Origin: Granulicella tundricola MP5ACTX9
GTDB lineage: Bacteria; Acidobacteriota; Terriglobia; Terriglobales; Acidobacteriaceae
Direction of reading: 5' to 3'
DNA: 64,000 bases
Assembly (NCBI RefSeq): GCF_000178975.2
Contig: NC_015064.1
Location: forward strand, 1,612,001 to 1,676,000
In this document: positions 27,802-36,766 of the stretch, piece by piece
How the letters are laid out: every line of letters starts with the position of its first letter
Position numbering within the stretch: position 1 is the first letter of the stretch
The notes under the pieces: model-generated
What the model was told of the DNA's origin: nothing
Database searches by the model: none
What the model saw: the letters and a program-made list of their open reading frames with translations, nothing else
Position numbers and translations under genes: made by a program

Positions 27802-28086
27802 ATGACCTATATCGCCACGGTAGACCATGAGGGACAGATCAAGCTGCCGCAGGAGATCCTTGAACACCTGGGTGTGTCTGCCAACGTTCAGGTTGAACTG
27901 GAGGCGACAGAAGGTGCGGTCAAGGTCAGCAGAAGATTGGCCGGAGAAGCGACCATGTCTCTGGAGAATCGATTGAAGCGGGCCAAAGATGCCATCGAGA
28001 AGTATGGTGGCCCTGTGAGAGAGCAGTTTCTTGCGGAAGGTTGGAAGTCGGTGGATGAGTACATCGACGATATGCGTGGTCGATGA
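27802..28086 (+). CDS. AbrB/MazE-like antitoxin
   Basis: This 94-aa protein has the swapped-hairpin AbrB fold at the N-terminus (TVDHEGQIKLPQEILEHLGV) and a charged helical C-terminal tail likely to bind the toxin. Its stop overlaps the ATG of the PIN-domain gene (ATGA at 28083-28086), the usual toxin-antitoxin layout. It should neutralise the toxin and repress its own promoter. Confidence 0.85.
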   Translation: MTYIATVDHEGQIKLPQEILEHLGVSANVQVELEATEGAVKVSRRLAGEATMSLENRLKRAKDAIEKYGGPVREQFLAEGWKSVDEYIDDMRGR

Positions 28087-28493
28087 GGACAGTCGTCGAT
28101 ACCAACGTCCTGCTCAGTGCGATTATCTATTCTGAGCTTGGTTCGGCTTCGGCAACGAACTCACTTGTCATCGCCGCCGCATTCGGTACTCTCACGACCT
28201 CAGCCATCTGCTATGCGGAACTGGCGAGGCGGTTTTCGAATCGCCGAAATCTGGATGCTCTGCTTGAACAGTTTGAATGTGCCGTGCGGGGGGTTGATGA
28301 ATCAACCGCATTTCTCGCAGGGCGGTTGTTTGAGCAGTATCGCGAACGGGGCGGGTCCAGGGAGCGCATTCTCGCGGACTTCCTTATCGCCGCCGACGCC
28401 ATCCTGAACGCGGACCGACTTCTCACACGAGATCATCGCTTCTTCGGAACCAGCTTCGATGGTCTCGTAGCGGTGGCTCCGGAAGACCTGTAG
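28083..28493 (+). CDS. PIN-domain toxin (VapC-like ribonuclease)
   Basis: A 136-aa PIN-domain protein with acidic catalytic residues in VDTNVLLSA (D6), YAELARRF (Glu) and DFLIAADAILNADRLLTRD. PIN toxins are Mg-dependent endoribonucleases, often cutting tRNA or rRNA. The gene overlaps the antitoxin gene by 4 bp and ends 5 bp from the stop of the convergent gene at 28498. Confidence 0.87.
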   Translation: MRTVVDTNVLLSAIIYSELGSASATNSLVIAAAFGTLTTSAICYAELARRFSNRRNLDALLEQFECAVRGVDESTAFLAGRLFEQYRERGGSRERILADFLIAADAILNADRLLTRDHRFFGTSFDGLVAVAPEDL

Positions 28494-28497
28494 AGGC

Positions 28498-29034
28498 CTA
28501 TTCCACCGTCACAAACACCAGCGACTCAAGATTCCTAACCCACCGCGCCGGCCGTTTGTCCTCAGTCGACACCAGCTTGAACTTCCCATCCTCCGTCAGG
28601 GGCTTACCGTCGACGGTCAGCGCGATAATGACGTCACCCTGGTGCATCTCGCCTTCGACCTCAGACGCAGCGAAGAGCACCCAATACTTATCCGTGCCGG
28701 TCGCACGCAGGTAGCTGCGATAGACCTTCTTCGCCCCATCGCCGGCCATGGTGACGCCCTGCTTTGCCAGCAGATCGCTAACCGCCACGCCCATATAGAC
28801 TTCATCGACTTTGCTGTGACCGTTGTGCGCCGTGATGGTGCGCTGCGGCATGGCGGCCAGCTCGTCCGGGGTCAGCTTGACGGTTTTGCCATCGACGGTG
28901 AGCGTCAGGCTGGTCGAAGGCGCGGAAGGCTTGTGGATGTGCGTCTCAGCCGCCGGAGCGGCAGTTTGCGCGGAAGCGCCAGCAAATACTCCCAGAGTCA
29001 GTCCCAACACCGCGCCAGCCAGCTTGTTTCGCAT
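28498..29034 (-). CDS. Exported protein with molybdopterin-oxidoreductase-like (SUOX) fold
   Basis: This 178-aa protein has a signal peptide (MRNKLAGAVLGLTLGVFAGASAQ) and a domain resembling the oxidoreductase molybdopterin-binding fold (LTLTVDGKTVKLTPDELAAM, then YMGVAVSDLLAKQGV and KYWVLFAASEVEGE). It is short and has no evident Mo-binding cysteine, so it is probably a non-catalytic ligand-binding version. ATG 29034 is chosen because GGGAGAG lies 6-8 nt upstream; several in-frame ATGs precede it. Confidence 0.68.
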   Translation of the reverse strand: MRNKLAGAVLGLTLGVFAGASAQTAAPAAETHIHKPSAPSTSLTLTVDGKTVKLTPDELAAMPQRTITAHNGHSKVDEVYMGVAVSDLLAKQGVTMAGDGAKKVYRSYLRATGTDKYWVLFAASEVEGEMHQGDVIIALTVDGKPLTEDGKFKLVSTEDKRPARWVRNLESLVFVTVE

Positions 29035-29162
29035 CCGCATCTCTCCCATCAGATCTCGTCCGAGCCCTAAGGTACCCCAACCCGCCCACAAAAACCACTC
29101 TTCCTTGCCGCTCCCGTCAACAGGCCTCCCCCGCAAGCCGCGTCTCCGCTTATACTTGTGGA

Positions 29163-29669
29163 ATGTCCATGATCCGCGACGCCGCTGCCATCGCCAAGGG
29201 AATGAGCATCACCTTCAAGGAGATGTTCCAGCCGACCGAAGTCGAGAACTACCCCGACGGCAAAGGGCCGATGCGCGGTGCGCAGTTTCAGCAGCGCTTC
29301 CGCGGCAAACACCAGCTTCAGCGCGACGAAAACGGCTTGGAGAAGTGTGTCGCCTGCTTCCTCTGCGCCGCTGCCTGTCCGTCGAACTGCATCTATATTG
29401 AGGCTGCCGAGAACACGGAAGAGGTTCGCATCTCTTCCGCCGAGCGCTACGCCAAGGTCTACAACATCGACTACAACCGCTGCATCTTCTGCGGTTACTG
29501 CGTCGAGGCCTGCCCTACGGACGCTATCACCCACGGCCACGGCTTTGAGCTGGCAAGCCTGAACGCCACGACGCTCGTCATGCGCAAGGAAGACCTGCTC
29601 GTGGACATCCAACCCGCCATGCCCCTGACCCCCGGCTCCGCGCACGACCAAGCCGACCGCCTCGCCTGA
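29163..29669 (+). CDS. nuoI: NADH-quinone oxidoreductase subunit I (NuoI)
   Basis: NuoI carries the N6a/N6b 4Fe-4S clusters of respiratory complex I. In this 168-aa protein the cluster ligands are C62, C65, C68 and C72, then C107, C110, C113 and C117 (CVACFLCAAACP and CIFCGYCVEACP). No other nuo gene is adjacent: an HD-domain gene follows and an unrelated gene is divergent, so this is a stand-alone copy, perhaps in addition to one in a nuo operon. Confidence 0.9.
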   Translation: MSMIRDAAAIAKGMSITFKEMFQPTEVENYPDGKGPMRGAQFQQRFRGKHQLQRDENGLEKCVACFLCAAACPSNCIYIEAAENTEEVRISSAERYAKVYNIDYNRCIFCGYCVEACPTDAITHGHGFELASLNATTLVMRKEDLLVDIQPAMPLTPGSAHDQADRLA

Positions 29670-29670
29670 G

Positions 29671-30279
29671 ATGGCTGCACCGTCCTGGCGAAGCGCGTTG
29701 GAGGAGTACATCCGCCGCGAGGCACAGCCGCCTGAGAAGTTCGGCCACCAGCCCCGCCTCTATGAACTGACCCGGCAGATCGGGCAGGGAATCGCCTATG
29801 ACGACGAGGTCGTCTGCGCTGCTGTCTGGCTGCACGATCTCGGCGTCTTCACCGGCCATCGCCCCGAAGATCTGGAAGAACTCAAGCGCTGGGACAACAC
29901 CGCCTACGCCATCGCAAAGGCCCCCGCTCTCCTGAACTCCTTCGGCTTCCCGCAACACAAGATCCCAGCTGTTCTCGAATGCATCCGCACCCACCAGCCC
30001 TCCTTCTCGCCTGAAAGCATCGAAGCCACAATCCTCCGCGATGCCGATATCCTCGAGCAGCTTGGCGCAGTCGGCATCCTCCGCACCGTCTGCAAAGTCG
30101 GCCGCGACACCCGCTTTGCGACCTTCACCCAGGCCGCCGCATCTCTTCAGAAGGCGCTCGACACGCTGCCCGCGCTTTTACTGCTTCCCGCCTCCCGCGC
30201 TCTTGCGGAGGACCGCATCCACATCCATCGAGCCTTCCTGCAAGCCGTAACGGTCGAGGCTCAGGACAGCCTCTACTAA
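29671..30279 (+). CDS. HD-domain phosphohydrolase-like protein
   Basis: This 202-aa protein has HD-domain metal ligands: the first His in FGHQPRLYELTRQIG, the HD doublet in AAVWLHDLGVF, and a later Asp in ILRDADILEQLGAVG. Such proteins hydrolyse nucleotides or phosphorylated compounds; the substrate cannot be predicted. The start is 1 bp after the nuoI stop, so the two are likely co-translated. Confidence 0.82.
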   Translation: MAAPSWRSALEEYIRREAQPPEKFGHQPRLYELTRQIGQGIAYDDEVVCAAVWLHDLGVFTGHRPEDLEELKRWDNTAYAIAKAPALLNSFGFPQHKIPAVLECIRTHQPSFSPESIEATILRDADILEQLGAVGILRTVCKVGRDTRFATFTQAAASLQKALDTLPALLLLPASRALAEDRIHIHRAFLQAVTVEAQDSLY

Positions 30280-30320
30280 CGCTCAGGGCAGCATCCGGCT
30301 GTATCCTGCTAGATGAAGCA

Positions 30321-31433
30321 ATGCATCAGGCCACTATGACAAAAGCCCCGATCCATCCTCTCGAAAAGATCCTTGCAGAACGCATCGCCATCATCGACGG
30401 TGCCATGGGCACCACCATCCGCACCTACGGCATGACCGAGGCGGATATGCGCGGCGAGCGCTTCAAGAACCACAATAAGGACCTGCAGAACAACGGTGAC
30501 CTCTTCTCGCTCACGCAACCGAAGATGATCGAAGACATCCACCGCCGCTTCCTTGAAGCCGGCGCCGACATCATTGAGACCAACACCTTCGGCGCCACCA
30601 GCATCACGCAGAGCGAGTTCTTCGTCGACGACCCGCGCGAGCACGGCGGCCGCAAGGACCCCGCCTTCTATCAGAACATCATTGAAGACAAGTTCCTCAA
30701 CGACCTCGCCTGGGAGGTCAACGAGACCTCCGCGCGCCAGTGCCGTGCCTGGGCGGACCGCGTCGCCAATGACACCGGCCGCCAGCGCTTCGTCGCCGGA
30801 GCCATCGGCCCGCTGACCGTCTCGCTCTCCAACTCCCCGGACGCAGACGACGCAGGCTTCCGCGTCGTCACCTTCGACCAGGTCAAAGCGGCCTACATCC
30901 ACCAGATCCGCGCCCTCATAGCCGGCGGCTCAGACCTCCTGCTCGTCGAAACCATCTTCGACTCCCTCAACGCCAAGGCCGCCCTCGTCGCCATCCGTGA
31001 GGTCTTCGACGAAGACAAAGTAGACCTGCCCATCATGATCTCCGCAGCCGTAGGCCGTGGCGGCGAGACCCTCATCTCCGCTCAAACTACGGAGGCCTTC
31101 TGGAACGCCGTCAAGCACGTCAAGCCGCTCTCAGTCGGGCTCAACTGCTCGCTCGGCCCCGATCTCATGTACCCCTTCCTCAGCGAACTCTCCGCCAAAG
31201 CCGACGTCGCCATCTCCTGCTACCCCAACGCAGGCCTGCCCAATCCACTCTCTGAGACCGGCTTCGATCTCGGCCCGCCCGATATGGCCCGCTTCCTCGG
31301 CGGCTTCGCGCAGGACGGCCTCATCAACATCGCGGGAGGCTGCTGCGGCAATACGCCGGAGCACATCGCCGCCATCGCGAAGGCGCTTGAAGGCAAAGCC
31401 CCCCGCACCCTCCTCCGTGAGGTCGCAGCGTGA
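30321..31433 (+). CDS. metH: Methionine synthase, homocysteine-binding module (split MetH, part 1)
   Basis: This 370-aa protein is the N-terminal homocysteine-methyltransferase barrel of cobalamin-dependent methionine synthase: [12 protein letters not shown] near residue 26, [17 protein letters not shown], and the zinc-binding cysteines in VGLNCSLGP and [11 protein letters not shown]. It lacks the folate, B12 and activation domains, which are encoded by the next gene overlapping by 4 bp (GTGA). ATG 30321 or ATG 30336 (MTKAPIHPL) could be the start. Confidence 0.92.
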   Translation: MHQATMTKAPIHPLEKILAERIAIIDGAMGTTIRTYGMTEADMRGERFKNHNKDLQNNGDLFSLTQPKMIEDIHRRFLEAGADIIETNTFGATSITQSEFFVDDPREHGGRKDPAFYQNIIEDKFLNDLAWEVNETSARQCRAWADRVANDTGRQRFVAGAIGPLTVSLSNSPDADDAGFRVVTFDQVKAAYIHQIRALIAGGSDLLLVETIFDSLNAKAALVAIREVFDEDKVDLPIMISAAVGRGGETLISAQTTEAFWNAVKHVKPLSVGLNCSLGPDLMYPFLSELSAKADVAISCYPNAGLPNPLSETGFDLGPPDMARFLGGFAQDGLINIAGGCCGNTPEHIAAIAKALEGKAPRTLLREVAA

Positions 31434-34138
31434 GCGAGACCGTAGCACCCAAGCCCCTCCGCCTCTCCGGCTCGCAGCCCTTCACCCAGCAGGCCGGCGT
31501 CTTCATCATGCTGGGCGAGCGCACCAACGTCGCAGGCTCTCCCAAGTTCGCCAAGCTCATCAAGGAAGGCAAGTACGAGGAAGCCGTCAGCGTAGCGCGT
31601 CAGCAGGTGGAGAACGGTGCCAACGTCATCGACATCTGCATGGACGAAGGCATGATCGATGGCGTCGCCGCCATGACCCGCTTCCTGCAACTCCTCGCCT
31701 CAGAGCCTGAGGTCGCCAAGGTCCCCTTCATGGTCGACTCCTCCAAGTGGGAGGTCATCGAAGCCGGCCTCAAGACCCTGCAGGGCAAGGGAATCGTCAA
31801 CTCCATCTCGCTCAAAGAGGGTGAGGACAAGTTCCGCCAGAACGCCGCGCGCGTCTTGAAGTATGGTGCCGCTGTCGTCGTCATGGCCTTTGACGAACAA
31901 GGCCAGGCCGCCACCTACGAAGAGAAGATCCGCATCTGCGAGCGTGCCTACCGCATCCTCGTCGACGAGGTCGGCTTCCCGCCGGAAGACATCATCTTTG
32001 ACCCCAACATCCTCACCGTCGCCACCGGTATGGAGGAACACAACAACTACGCGGTGGACTTCATCAACGCCACACGCTGGATCAAGGCCAACCTGCCCCA
32101 CGCCAAGGTCTCCGGCGGCGTCTCCAACATCTCCTTCAGCTTCCGCGGCAATAACAAAGTCCGCGAGGCCATGCACTCGGCCTTTCTGTATCACGCCATA
32201 GCAGCCGGCCTGGACATGGGCATCGTCAACGCCGGCATGCTGGAGCTCTACGAAGAGATCGAGCCGGAGCTCAAGGTCCTGGTCGAAGACGTTCTCCTCA
32301 ACCGCCGCCCTGATGCCACGGAGCGCTTGGTCGAGCATGGCGAAAAGCTAAAAAACGTAGGCACTGTCGTCACCGCAAAGCAAGCCGAAGAATGGCGCAG
32401 CGGAACGGTCGAAGAGCGCCTCTCTCACGCCCTCGTTCGCGGCATTGACGCTTATATCGAACTCGACACAGAAGAGGCTCGCGTCAAACTAGGCCGCCCG
32501 CTCCTCGTCATTGAAGGCCCGTTGATGGACGGTATGGGCGTCGTCGGCGATCTCTTCGGCGCGGGCAAGATGTTTCTCCCGCAGGTCGTCAAATCCGCAC
32601 GCGTGATGAAGAAGGCCGTCGCCCACCTCACGCCTTTCATGGAAGCCGAGAAAGCTGCCATGGAAGCCGCCGGCGAGGTCGTCAAGGCCCAGGGCAAGAT
32701 CCTCCTCGCCACCGTCAAGGGGGACGTCCATGACATCGGCAAGAACATCGTCGGCGTGGTCCTCGCATGCAATAACTACGAGGTCATCGACATGGGCGTC
32801 ATGGTCTCGAGCGAAAAGATTCTCACCCGAGCCAAAGAAGAAAAGGTCGATCTCATCGGCCTCTCCGGCCTCATCACGCCGTCGCTCGATGAGATGGTCC
32901 ACGTCGCCAAGGAGATGGAGCGCCAGGGCTTCACGCAGCCTCTGCTGATCGGCGGAGCCACCACCAGCCGCGCCCACACTGCGGTCAAGATCGCCCCACA
33001 TTACAGCCAGCCGGTAGTCCATGTTCTCGACGCCAGCCGCGCCGTCCCCGTCACCACCAGCCTCCTCTCGGACGACGGCAAAGCAGACTTCGTCACCAGG
33101 CACAACGCGGACTACGAAGCCCTCCGCAAGGCTCACGCCGCCCCCCGCCAGCAGACTGTACCGCTCGCCACCGCACGCGCACGCCATACGCCCATTGAGT
33201 GGCGCAAAGAAGATCTCGCCGTCCCCGCCTTCACCGGCGTCCGCGTCCTGGACAACTTCCCCCTCGCCACCCTGCGCGACTACATCGACTGGACCCCGTT
33301 CTTCCACGCCTGGGGCCTCAAGGGCATCTACCCGCGCATCCTCGATCACGGAGATCACGGCGAGCACGCACGCCAGGTCCTCACCGAAGGCCGTGCCCTC
33401 CTCGACCGCATCATCAACGAGAACCTCGTCACCGCACGCGGCGTCTACGGCTTCTTCCCGGCCAACGCAGTCGGCGATGACGTCACGCTCTACACCGACG
33501 AAACCCGCTCCGCCTCGCGCGAGACCTTCCACTTCCTCCGCCAGCAGGCCAACCGCGAAGGCTCGGAACCCTGCCGCTCGCTCTCTGACTTCATCGCGCC
33601 GCAGGAGACCGGCCTGGCAGACTACATCGGAGGCTTCGCCGTCACCACCGGCCTCGGCCTCAAAGCCCTCACAGACAGCTTCCGCGCCGCCAACGACGAC
33701 TACAACGCCATCATGGCGGAGGCGCTCGTAGACCGCCTCGCAGAGGCCTTTGCAGAGTGCCTGCACAAGCGAGTCCGTGACGAATGGGGCTACGGCTGCG
33801 ACGAAGGCCTCACCCCCGAAGAGCTCATCCATGAGAAGTATCGCGGCATCCGTCCCGCCGCCGGCTACCCCGCCTGCCCGGACCATACTGAGAAGGGAAC
33901 TCTCTGGAATCTGCTCAACGTCCAGGAGAACACCGGCATTGAGCTTACGGAGTCCTTTGCCATGTGGCCCGGCTCCAGCATCAGCGGCCTTTATTTCGCA
34001 CACCCGCAGTCCCGTTACTTCTCGCTCGGCAAGATCGGCCGCGACCAGGCAGACGACTACCACCAGCGCAAGGGAATGAGCCTCGCCGAGGTAGAACGCT
34101 GGCTCGGCCCAAATCTCAACTACGATCCCGCACAGTAG
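31430..34138 (+). CDS. metH: Methionine synthase, folate/B12/activation modules (split MetH, part 2)
   Basis: This 902-aa protein holds the rest of MetH: the pterin-binding barrel ([15 protein letters not shown], then [17 protein letters not shown]), the cobalamin cap and Rossmann domain with [14 protein letters not shown] where the His is the lower Co ligand, and the SAM-binding reactivation domain ([20 protein letters not shown]). It starts at GTG 31430, overlapping the stop of part 1. Together the pieces total about 1270 aa, the size of one-piece MetH, so they should assemble into one enzyme making methionine from homocysteine. Confidence 0.93.
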   Translation: MSETVAPKPLRLSGSQPFTQQAGVFIMLGERTNVAGSPKFAKLIKEGKYEEAVSVARQQVENGANVIDICMDEGMIDGVAAMTRFLQLLASEPEVAKVPFMVDSSKWEVIEAGLKTLQGKGIVNSISLKEGEDKFRQNAARVLKYGAAVVVMAFDEQGQAATYEEKIRICERAYRILVDEVGFPPEDIIFDPNILTVATGMEEHNNYAVDFINATRWIKANLPHAKVSGGVSNISFSFRGNNKVREAMHSAFLYHAIAAGLDMGIVNAGMLELYEEIEPELKVLVEDVLLNRRPDATERLVEHGEKLKNVGTVVTAKQAEEWRSGTVEERLSHALVRGIDAYIELDTEEARVKLGRPLLVIEGPLMDGMGVVGDLFGAGKMFLPQVVKSARVMKKAVAHLTPFMEAEKAAMEAAGEVVKAQGKILLATVKGDVHDIGKNIVGVVLACNNYEVIDMGVMVSSEKILTRAKEEKVDLIGLSGLITPSLDEMVHVAKEMERQGFTQPLLIGGATTSRAHTAVKIAPHYSQPVVHVLDASRAVPVTTSLLSDDGKADFVTRHNADYEALRKAHAAPRQQTVPLATARARHTPIEWRKEDLAVPAFTGVRVLDNFPLATLRDYIDWTPFFHAWGLKGIYPRILDHGDHGEHARQVLTEGRALLDRIINENLVTARGVYGFFPANAVGDDVTLYTDETRSASRETFHFLRQQANREGSEPCRSLSDFIAPQETGLADYIGGFAVTTGLGLKALTDSFRAANDDYNAIMAEALVDRLAEAFAECLHKRVRDEWGYGCDEGLTPEELIHEKYRGIRPAAGYPACPDHTEKGTLWNLLNVQENTGIELTESFAMWPGSSISGLYFAHPQSRYFSLGKIGRDQADDYHQRKGMSLAEVERWLGPNLNYDPAQ

Positions 34139-34310
34139 CCGTCTTTCCCCATAATTTAGCTTCGCAGGAACCAGTTGCGTCAGGTGCCAGACACTCAATA
34201 AACTATTTATGCGATTACAGTTAGAGCATCTTCCCGTACGTTGTGGCGGATGAGCTACACCCGGCGGAAGACATGCCGGGGCTGCTCGCGCACACTCACA
34301 ACGGGACCCC

Positions 34311-34694
34311 ATGACGCCTCCACTTGATCTGCCGCACGAAAAGAAAACTATCCTCCACATCTGCCAGCGCGAGATGCTGCGTCCGCTGCGCGACCAGATT
34401 CTCAAGCTCTCCGGCTTTGAAGTTCAATCCACCTGCAGCGCTGATGAAGCGCTCTCCATGTTCTGGGCCAGCCAGTTTGACCTCGTCCTCATTGACGTAG
34501 AAGGCCAGACCGCCGTGCATGACGCAGAGCGCCTCTGCTCGGAGATCAAGACCGCCCAGCATGAGCAACTCGTCGCCTACGTCTGCAACTGGCGCGTCGC
34601 CATCCATACCGATTGCCCCGACGAGATCCTCCGCACGGAGTTCGATCCCGAAGCCTTTGTTGGTGGCGTTCGCAAGACTCTCGAAGTTCACTAA
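34311..34694 (+). CDS. Response-regulator-like receiver domain, stand-alone
   Basis: A 127-aa single-domain protein resembling a CheY-type receiver: TILHICQREMLRPLRDQI, CSADEALSMFWASQFDLVLIDVEG with an aspartate in the phosphoacceptor position, then a weak Thr/Lys region (YVCNWRVAIH). The usual acidic pair after strand 1 is replaced (HICQREM), so phosphorylation may be lost and the fold may only mediate interactions. No histidine kinase is nearby. A GC hairpin lies upstream (34260-34280). Confidence 0.68.
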   Translation: MTPPLDLPHEKKTILHICQREMLRPLRDQILKLSGFEVQSTCSADEALSMFWASQFDLVLIDVEGQTAVHDAERLCSEIKTAQHEQLVAYVCNWRVAIHTDCPDEILRTEFDPEAFVGGVRKTLEVH

Positions 34695-34762
34695 CTTCCC
34701 CGCAAGCCCATACATCCACGTCCTCTCACTCGCATCCAAAAATAAATGGAGCGGAGATGACC

Positions 34763-35119
34763 ATGAACAGTTCAACCTCACGGCCCACCACCGATCACAA
34801 CCAGATTCGGCTGTGGGCCTCTTCCCAAAACGCAATGCCGGCTGAACTCCTGCCTGGCCATGTGGACTCTGTCCCCACGCAGTTGCACTTCTTCATCCCT
34901 GGCAATCAATCTCACGAGCCCCGTCTCCGCATCATCGGATGGGAAGATTTCTTCGCCGCGTTTGAGGCTCATGGTCTTGCCTTCGTCTATGAAATCCTTC
35001 CCGGCGGTAAGCCGGGCAGACGCTTTGAACTCCTGCAGATCGAAGACAAATCCCCCGCAGCCCAGCAGGCGGATGCTCTCCCGCACGATAGTGACACAGC
35101 CCAGCAATCCGCCGAATAG
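34763..35119 (+). CDS. Hypothetical protein
   Basis: This 118-aa soluble protein has a central part FFIPGNQSHEPRLRIIGWED and FFAAFEAHGLAFVYEILPGG. I recognise no family. ATG 34763 is preferred because GGAG ends 6 nt upstream; an in-frame ATG at 34757 abuts it. It ends just before the palindrome and SAM riboswitch region. Confidence 0.6.
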   Translation: MNSSTSRPTTDHNQIRLWASSQNAMPAELLPGHVDSVPTQLHFFIPGNQSHEPRLRIIGWEDFFAAFEAHGLAFVYEILPGGKPGRRFELLQIEDKSPAAQQADALPHDSDTAQQSAE

Positions 35120-35139
35120 CGGACATTGCTTGCCCCCAA

Positions 35140-35157
35140 AGTTGTAGCGTGTTACAA
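35140..35157. promoter_or_regulatory. Palindrome GTTGTA-N6-TACAAC, possible operator
   Basis: A perfect 6-bp inverted repeat with a 6-bp spacer lies 20 bp after the 34763 gene and about 60 bp before the SAM riboswitch. Its spacing suits a dimeric repressor, but no regulator is identified. Confidence 0.4.
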
Positions 35158-35170
35158 CAGATCTATTCCA

Positions 35171-35187
35171 GTCAGCTTCGGCTGATT
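35171..35187 (+). terminator. UUCG-loop hairpin before the riboswitch
   Basis: GTCAGC-TTCG-GCTGAT forms a stable UUCG tetraloop stem, followed by TTGAATTTC. It is a candidate terminator for the preceding gene or an insulating hairpin of the leader. Confidence 0.5.
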
Positions 35188-35197
35188 TGAATTTCAT

Positions 35198-35275
35198 GCA
35201 GAGTGGTTGAGGGACGAGCCCTTTGACGCCACGACAACCGGACAGAACAAACGCGTACCGGTGTCAACTCTCTCC
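35198..35275 (+). promoter_or_regulatory. SAM riboswitch aptamer (SAM-I/SAM-IV clan)
   Basis: The leader contains the S-box consensus blocks in order: GAGGGACGAGCCC (35209-35221), GACGCCACGACAACC (35225-35239) and ACCGGTGTCAACTCT (35257-35271). P1 pairs AGAGT (35200-35204) with ACTCT (35267-35271). This matches the SAM-binding aptamer that senses S-adenosylmethionine. It stands about 160 nt before a threonine-synthase-like gene followed by a sulfur-carrier gene, so that operon should be shut off when methionine/SAM is plentiful. Confidence 0.87.
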
Positions 35276-35335
35276 TGGAGGACCGAAAGGTCACAGGGTA
35301 CATGAGATTCGGAGAATGCAGTCCATCAGTTTTTT
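35275..35335 (+). terminator. Putative riboswitch expression platform
   Basis: CTGGAGGAC (35275 onward) can pair imperfectly with GTCCATCAG, which is directly followed by six T (35330-35335); inside is a small GACC-GAAA-GGTC hairpin. This has the form of a SAM-controlled terminator, although the competing antiterminator was not worked out. Confidence 0.5.
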
Positions 35336-35433
35336 GACAGGTCTGTAACCCCCCGCATTTCATCCCCCCTAAATCCAGCTCAGAGTGGCCAAGAAGCAAG
35401 CCATTATCCCTCTCCACACATTGGAGCTGAGCA

Positions 35434-36720
35434 ATGGAGTATTCCTGTCAGACCTACCAACTGAAGTGCAATGAGTGCGGCCGGACCTACGGCAATCGCC
35501 CTCTCTCCGGCTGCCCGGAGTGCCTTGCACCACTCGAAATTCATTACGACTTCGAGGCGATCCAGAAGCAGACCCCCATCACCCGTCAGTCCATTCAGAA
35601 CGGCCCGCACAATATCTGGCGCTACGCCGCCATGCTCCCCATCCCGGAAGGCTTTGAGCCCGACCTCCCCGTAGGCTTCACCCCGCTCATCCGCGCCAAA
35701 AATCTCGGCAAGCGCATCGGCGCCTCCAACCTCTACGTCAAGAACGACTCCGTCTGTTTCCCCACGCTCTCCTTCAAGGACCGCGTCGTCTCCGTCGCCC
35801 TCGCCAACGCGCAGAAGTTCGGCTTCAAGACCGTCGGCTGCTCGTCGACCGGCAACTTAGCGAACAGCGTGGCCGCTCAAGCCGCGCGCCTTGGCCTGGA
35901 CGCCTGCATCCTCGTCCCGGCCGACCTCGAGCCCGCCAAGATCCTCAACACCCTCGTCTACGGTGCGCGTCTCGTCCGCATCGACGGCAACTACGACCAC
36001 GTCAACCGCCTCTGCACCCAGATCGCCGACGAATACGCCTGGGGCTTCGTCAACGTCAACCTCCGGCCCTACTATGCCGAGGGCTCCAAGACCCAGGGTT
36101 ACGAGATCGCCGAGCAGCTCGGCTGGCGTCTGCCCGATAACGTCGTCTGCCCCATGGCCGGCGGCTCGCTCATCCGCAAGATCCGCAAGGCCTTCAACGA
36201 GCTGATCGCGCTCGGCCTGGTTGAGGACAAGCCCGTCCGCTTCTTCGGCGCACAGGCCACCGGCTGCTCGCCCATCTCGCAGTCCGTCCGCCAGGGCTGG
36301 GACTACATTGAGCCGCAGCGCCCCAACACCATCGCCCGCTCGCTCGCCATCGGCAACCCGGCTGACGGCCCCGCCGCCAGCAAGATGATCCGCGCCACCG
36401 GCGGCTGGGCAGAGGATGTGTCCGACGTTGAGGTCGTCTCCGGAATGCAGGAGCTCGCTGAGAGCGAAGGCATCTTCACCGAGACCGCAGGCGGCGTCAC
36501 CACAGCCGTCACCGCCCGTCTCTACGCCCAGGGCCGCATCTCGCCCGATGAGACCACCGTCGTCTGCATCACCGGCAATGGCCTCAAGACCACCGACGCC
36601 CTCGTAGGCCGCTTCGACCACCTCGACGCCCGCGCCGTCCGCCCCCGCCTCTCCGACTTCGCAGACTACCTCCGCGAACTCGACGGCGTCACCGAAAACG
36701 AACTCGTAGCCGCCGACTGA
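35434..36720 (+). CDS. thrC: Threonine-synthase-like PLP enzyme under SAM riboswitch control
   Basis: A 428-aa fold-type-II PLP enzyme of the threonine synthase family. A zinc-ribbon-like N-terminus (C12, C15, C27, C30) is followed by GFTPLIRAKNLGKRIG, the Schiff-base Lys K115 in TLSFKDR, SSTGNLANSVAAQAA, and a phosphate-binding region. GGAG lies 7 nt before the ATG. Classical members turn O-phosphohomoserine into threonine. Here the SAM riboswitch and a ThiS/MoaD-like carrier gene 46 bp downstream argue for a sulfur role: by analogy with CysM-CysO, it may add sulfide from the carrier thiocarboxylate to O-phosphohomoserine, giving homocysteine. That role is inference. Confidence 0.85.
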   Translation: MEYSCQTYQLKCNECGRTYGNRPLSGCPECLAPLEIHYDFEAIQKQTPITRQSIQNGPHNIWRYAAMLPIPEGFEPDLPVGFTPLIRAKNLGKRIGASNLYVKNDSVCFPTLSFKDRVVSVALANAQKFGFKTVGCSSTGNLANSVAAQAARLGLDACILVPADLEPAKILNTLVYGARLVRIDGNYDHVNRLCTQIADEYAWGFVNVNLRPYYAEGSKTQGYEIAEQLGWRLPDNVVCPMAGGSLIRKIRKAFNELIALGLVEDKPVRFFGAQATGCSPISQSVRQGWDYIEPQRPNTIARSLAIGNPADGPAASKMIRATGGWAEDVSDVEVVSGMQELAESEGIFTETAGGVTTAVTARLYAQGRISPDETTVVCITGNGLKTTDALVGRFDHLDARAVRPRLSDFADYLRELDGVTENELVAAD

Positions 36721-36754
36721 GAACACAGAACCAACCACCGTAGTCGCACCAAGA

Positions 36755-36759
36755 AGGAG
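36755..36759 (+). promoter_or_regulatory. Shine-Dalgarno that fixes an ATC start
   Basis: AGGAG (within AAGGAG) is followed by 7 nt and then ATC at 36767. No ATG, GTG or TTG occurs in the downstream frame near its beginning, so this ribosome-binding site points to a non-standard start codon or a base change at an original ATG. Confidence 0.75.
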
Positions 36760-36766
36760 CACCGCC

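Noticed and set aside
30280..30320. SAM or cobalamin riboswitch before metH
   Set aside because: Only about 40 bp separate the HD-domain gene from metH, too short for an aptamer, and no consensus blocks are present.
34139..34310. Possible riboswitch upstream of the receiver-domain gene
   Set aside because: A GC hairpin (34260-34280) is present, but none of the conserved blocks of c-di-GMP, cobalamin or SAM riboswitches could be matched.
32489..34405. 638-codon minus-strand open frame across the metH region
   Set aside because: Shadow of metH codon bias; metH on the plus strand has all domain motifs and the mirror has none.
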